A stretch of 64,000 bases of DNA from positions 1 through 64,000 of the forward strand of contig JBDNFW010000064.1 of the NCBI GenBank assembly GCA_041689615.1. The letters run 5' to 3'. The notes beneath the pieces were generated by a model. It saw only the letters and a program-made list of their open reading frames with translations, was not told the DNA's origin and made no database searches. Position numbers and translations under genes: made by a program. The stretch is from UBA7359 sp041689615. GTDB taxonomy: Bacteria > Pseudomonadota > Gammaproteobacteria > Eutrophobiales > Eutrophobiaceae. Below, piece by piece: positions 60,521 to 64,000 of the stretch (within the stretch, counting starts at the first letter, position 1; each line of letters starts with the position of its first letter).

Positions 60521-62791
60521 ATGTTTAAGAATACACTAAATGTAATTACGACGTTTGTAATTGCCTTTATCGTGCTTGGATTAACGGCAGCTTTCTCCGT
60601 TAATCTTGCAATGGCCGATGATAAGGTAATGACAAATGAAGACTGGTGGCCTAATCGCTTAGACCTGAAACCACTACGTCAAAACTCGCCAGCTTCAAAT
60701 CCTTTAGGCGAAGATTTTAATTATGCCAAAGAATTCCAAAGTCTTGATCTGGATGCCGTCAAAAGAGACCTGGAAGTCTTGATGACTACCTCACAGGACT
60801 GGTGGCCAGCGGACTATGGTCATTATGGGCAATTTTTCATTCGTATGGCTTGGCATAGTGCTGGTACTTATCGAGTCAGCGATGGTCGTGGCGGCGCTTA
60901 TGGTGGCATGCAACGCTTTGCACCACTCAATAGCTGGCCTGACAATGCCAACCTTGATAAAGCGCGACACTTAATTTGGCCAATCAAACAAAAATACGGT
61001 AACAAAATATCTTGGGGTGACCTAATGGTTATGGCGGGTACCGTGGCAATGGAATCAATGGGTTTTAGAACATGGGGTTTCGCTGGTGGACGTGTGGATG
61101 CTTGGGAACCTGAAGTTATGAACTGGGGCGCTGAAGATGAATGGCTCGCGGACGACAAGCGTTATCACGGGAAAAGAGAACTGAAAAAACCTTTTGGTGC
61201 CGTTCAGATGGGACTCATTTATGTGAATCCTGAAGGACCGAATGGCAATGCGGATCCACTTGCTGCAGCTGCGGATATTCGTGAAGCATTTGGACGTATG
61301 GCAATGAATGATGAAGAAACAGTTGCGCTTATTGCTGGCGGACATACATTCGGTAAAGCCCATGGTGCGGCTGACCCTTCCAAGTATGTAGGTAAGGAAC
61401 CGGAAGGTGAAAACCTTGAAGCGCAGGGTACGGGTTGGAATAGCAGTTACGGTAGTGGTAAAGGTGCTGACACGATCACCAGTGGTTTAGAAGGTGCGTA
61501 GACAAGTAATCCAGCAGCCTGGACGCATAACTATCTACAAAATCTGTATGCATTCAACTGGGTGAAAACAAAGAGCCCTGCAGGTGCAACGCAATGGATT
61601 CCAGATGATGAGTCCGCAAAGAATCTCGTACCTGATGCTCATGATAAGTCCAAGCGACATGCTCCTATCATGTTTACGACTGACTTGGCACTTAGAGAAG
61701 ATCCTGCTTATGGAAAAATCACTAAGCGTTGGTTAGAGAATCCAAAAGAGTTCGAAACCGCTTTTGCTAAAGCATGGTTCAAACTGACGCATCGCGATAT
61801 GGGGCCAAGTGCAAGTTATCTTGGTTCTATGGTGCCTAAGGAAGAATTGATTTGGCAAGATCCAATTTCAGCGGTTGACCATAAGTTAATTAGCCATGAT
61901 GACGCAGAAAAACTAGAGGCTATCATTTTGAAATCTGGCTTAACTGTTCCTGAATTAGTAAGAACAGCCTGGGCTTCAGCATCGACTTTCCGTGATACTG
62001 ATTTTCGCGGTGGTGCTAACGGTGCACGTATCCGTCTTGCGCCTCAGAAGGATTGGGCGGTTAACGAACCGGCTGAATTGGCAAAAGTACTGAAAAAGTT
62101 GGAAGCTATCCAAAAGGATTTCAATAAATCACTTTCTCAAGGAAAAAAAGTGTCACTTGCAGATACGATTGTTATAGCTGGTAATGCTGCGATTGAAGAA
62201 GCAGCCAAGAAAGCGGATCACGAAGTTGAAGTTCCTTTTACTCCTGGCCGCATGGATGCTACACAAGGACAAACCGATGTGAATTCATTTGCTGTACTTG
62301 AGCCAAAAGCTGATGGTTTCCGTAACTACTTTGGTAAAGGTCTATCAAGCTCACCAGCAGCGTTGTTAGTTGACAAAGCTGATACGCTTTCTTTGACCAT
62401 ACCTGAAATGACGGTTCTGGTTGGTGGCATGCGTACACTAGATGCTAATGTTGGAAATACTAAACATGGTGTCTTCACGGACAAAGCTGGAACATTGACC
62501 AACGATTTCTTCGTAAACTTGTTCGACATGTCAACAAAGTGGGCGAAGTCTTCTAAGTCAGAAGGCGTTTACGAGGGCAGTGATCGCGCAACTGGAAAGT
62601 TTAAATGGACAGCGACACCGGTTGATCTTGTTTTCGGTTCAAACAGTGAGTTACGTGCTGTAGCAGAAGTTTATGCCTTAGACGGTTCAGACAAGGAGTT
62701 TGTAAGCGACTTTGTTAATGCATGGACCAAAGTTATGAATCTCGACCGCTTTGATATTGCTCGATCTAATTTGAGTGTAGCAAAAAAGTAG
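60521..62791 (+). pseudogene. katG: Secreted-type catalase-peroxidase gene interrupted by an in-frame amber codon
   Basis: KatG removes hydrogen peroxide with a haem peroxidase fold duplicated in two domains. A signal peptide (cleavage after AMA-32) puts it in the periplasm. The adduct residues Trp (RMAWHSAGTYR), Tyr (GLIYVNPEG) and Met (RMAMNDEE) and the haem His (GGHTFGKAHG) are intact. Codon 327 is TAG (61499-61501) where relatives have Trp in GAWTSNP, so one TGG-to-TAG change divides it. The reading frame continues unbroken for the remaining 430 residues, and both halves look otherwise conserved. The change is very recent, a sequencing error, or suppressed. If translated to the stop, only the N-terminal domain remains. 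Confidence 0.9.
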
Positions 62792-62824
62792 TCCGAAGTT
62801 TTTTGTAATTTATTAAATCATGAT

Positions 62825-62856
62825 ATGGCGGCGTTTTATACGCCGCCATTTTTTTA
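62825..62856 (+). terminator. Intrinsic terminator of katG
   Basis: A 10-bp perfect stem (62825-62834 with 62840-62849, GGCGGCG core) is followed by seven T residues, 35 bases after the katG stop. It is intact although katG is interrupted. Confidence 0.92.
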
Positions 62857-62910
62857 TGCAGATAGTTTGACTAACTCCATGAGTGCATTTGAACGTCGCA
62901 CGTCTTAAAA

Positions 62911-64000
62911 TTAAATCATTTTTGAATATGTATTGTTGTTATTTTCTTTGTCATAGTAAGTGTCAAAAATTGAGCAGATGTTTCTTATTAAAAACCTGCC
63001 TGCGGGTAAGATTTCAATCTTTTTATTATTAATTCGTAGTAGATCATCTTTTTCCATCTCAGATAACAACTTGATTTCATTTGAAAAATATTCGTTAAAA
63101 TCTATTCTGAATAGATCTTCGATTTCGCTAAATTCTAACTGAAAATGACAAATTAACTCTGTAATGACTTCTCTACGAATTTCATCGTTATGGTTTAATT
63201 TATACCCTCGATAGACGGGAATTTTGTTTTTCTCAAGCGCTGTATGATAATCCTCAAGTGTACGAATATTCTGTGAGTATGAATTTCCTATTTTACTGAT
63301 TGCGGTAACGCCGAAACCAATAACATCGCAATCAGCGTTTGTAGAATAACCTTGAAAATTTCTATATAAATTACCTCTGCGTTGAGCGACAGCCAGTTCA
63401 TCATCAGGCTTGGCAAAATGATCCATGCCAATATAGACATACCCTGCATCCGTTAAAGATTTTATGGATTCTCCTAAAATCTCCAGTTTTTCATCTGGTG
63501 CGGGTAACTCATCTTCTTTTATTTGCTGTTGAGTTTTAAACAATCTGGGAAGATGTGCATAGTTATAAATTGCAATTCTATCTGGGCTCATTTCTATAAT
63601 TTTACTAATGGTGTTGCAAAATGTTCTTACTGACTGCTTTGGTAAACCGTAAATCAAATCAATATTAATTGAATGAAAATTACTTTTTCTAGCTGCATTG
63701 AAAACATTAAATGTTTGCTCATAAGATTGATTTCTATTTACTGCTTTTTGCACATTAGCATCAAAGTCCTGTACGCCAATACTTATTCTGTTAAATCCGA
63801 TATTTCTTAAGAGGGATATTGTTTCATCTTTTACTTCTCTTGGATCTATTTCTATTGAGTATTCGCCAGAGTCATCATCAAGTAGTGTGAAATTATTTTT
63901 TATATGCTGCATCAAGCCAGATATTTGTTCGTGAGAAATAAAAGTCGGCGTTCCCCCGCCCCAATGAAGTTGGTTTACAATGCGATCATTATCGAAAAGA
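62911..64000 (-). CDS. hemN: Oxygen-independent coproporphyrinogen III oxidase, 5' end cut by the window
   Basis: HemN is the radical-SAM enzyme that decarboxylates coproporphyrinogen III in haem synthesis without oxygen. The open frame runs to the window edge, past the ATG at 63915, with the conserved LHWGGGTPTFIS just inside, so the CxxxCxxC cluster lies outside the window. Also seen are SIEIDPREV, RISIGVQDFD, GLPKQS, YRNFQGYSTNADCD and GRFLIRNICSIFDTY, the last two typical of true HemN rather than HemW. Oxygen-independent haem synthesis fits the FNR site found earlier. No regulator site is in view. Confidence 0.93.
   Translation of the reverse strand, partial: LFDNDRIVNQLHWGGGTPTFISHEQISGLMQHIKNNFTLLDDDSGEYSIEIDPREVKDETISLLRNIGFNRISIGVQDFDANVQKAVNRNQSYEQTFNVFNAARKSNFHSINIDLIYGLPKQSVRTFCNTISKIIEMSPDRIAIYNYAHLPRLFKTQQQIKEDELPAPDEKLEILGESIKSLTDAGYVYIGMDHFAKPDDELAVAQRRGNLYRNFQGYSTNADCDVIGFGVTAISKIGNSYSQNIRTLEDYHTALEKNKIPVYRGYKLNHNDEIRREVITELICHFQLEFSEIEDLFRIDFNEYFSNEIKLLSEMEKDDLLRINNKKIEILPAGRFLIRNICSIFDTYYDKENNNNTYSKMI

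Noticed and set aside
61499..61501. Reading the katG amber codon as pyrrolysine
   Set aside because: No pyl genes or PYLIS-like element are in view, and relatives have Trp, one base away. A nonsense change or sequencing error is simpler.
1..64000. CRISPR arrays, tRNA, rRNA, prophage or replication origin
   Set aside because: None was recognised by eye. The single DnaA box near nrdA lacks the clustered boxes and AT-rich unwinding region of an origin.

Overview
The window reads as chromosome of an AT-rich gammaproteobacterial methylotroph, most like a Methylophaga relative. The evidence is the tetrahydromethanopterin (H4MPT) formaldehyde-oxidation genes beside typically gammaproteobacterial genes: nrdAB with NrdR boxes, cmoA/cmoB, ettA, the roxA-type hydroxylase, a full ccm operon, and FNR-, Fur- and sigma28-like sites. 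The genus is an inference. No rRNA, tRNA or CRISPR array was recognised. Both edges cut genes: a beta-RFAP synthase on the left and hemN on the right.

Layout. 1-6.6 kb: H4MPT operon (beta-RFAP synthase, mtdB, ATP-grasp, mch, RimK-like ligase, CitG-like protein), then fae with its own strong promoter and terminator. 6.7-11.4 kb: a second cofactor block (HisA-like protein, and proteins resembling the archaeal methanofuran enzymes MfnD, MfnF and MfnE) that includes pabB, the source of the para-aminobenzoate used by the first gene. 11.5-12.8 kb: a chemoreceptor behind a sigma28-type promoter. 12.8-17.4 kb: nrdAB with an NrdR/DnaA control region, plus an unassigned structured RNA and a 57-residue protein downstream. 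17.7-21.2 kb: a DUF547 protein, a CDGSH protein and a histidine kinase/response regulator pair. 21.3-24.6 kb: a decayed pirin gene, a Fur-box gene of unknown function and a molybdopterin oxidoreductase with an FNR box.

24.8-31.4 kb: an Anbu (bacterial proteasome-like) locus with its usual partners: transglutaminase/DUF2126, alpha-E and circularly permuted ATP-grasp. 31.6-36.2 kb: a divergent locus with a tandem-J-domain/zinc-finger/PilZ protein on one side and a GspG-like pseudopilin plus a GGDEF-EAL protein on the other. 36.2-39.6 kb: trhO, a GST-like gene, cmoA and cmoB, together the route to cmo5U34 in tRNA. 39.6-45.1 kb: housekeeping genes. 45.3-46.9 kb: a Met/His-rich outer-membrane protein and a His-rich DUF2946 protein, probably copper related. 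47.2-50.5 kb: a kinase/phosphatase pair and ettA. 50.7-52.2 kb: small unknown genes in one orientation with an attC site, a likely integron cassette remnant without an integrase in view. 52.5-60.3 kb: a YafJ-type amidotransferase and ccmABCDEFGHI. 60.5-62.8 kb: a secreted-type katG broken by one in-frame amber codon. The right edge is hemN.

Together the genes describe a formaldehyde-oxidising, motile, cytochrome-c-rich bacterium with some capacity for low-oxygen life. The least explained parts are the RNA-like region after nrdB, the Anbu locus, the J/PilZ protein, the cassette remnant, and the possible two-start fae.
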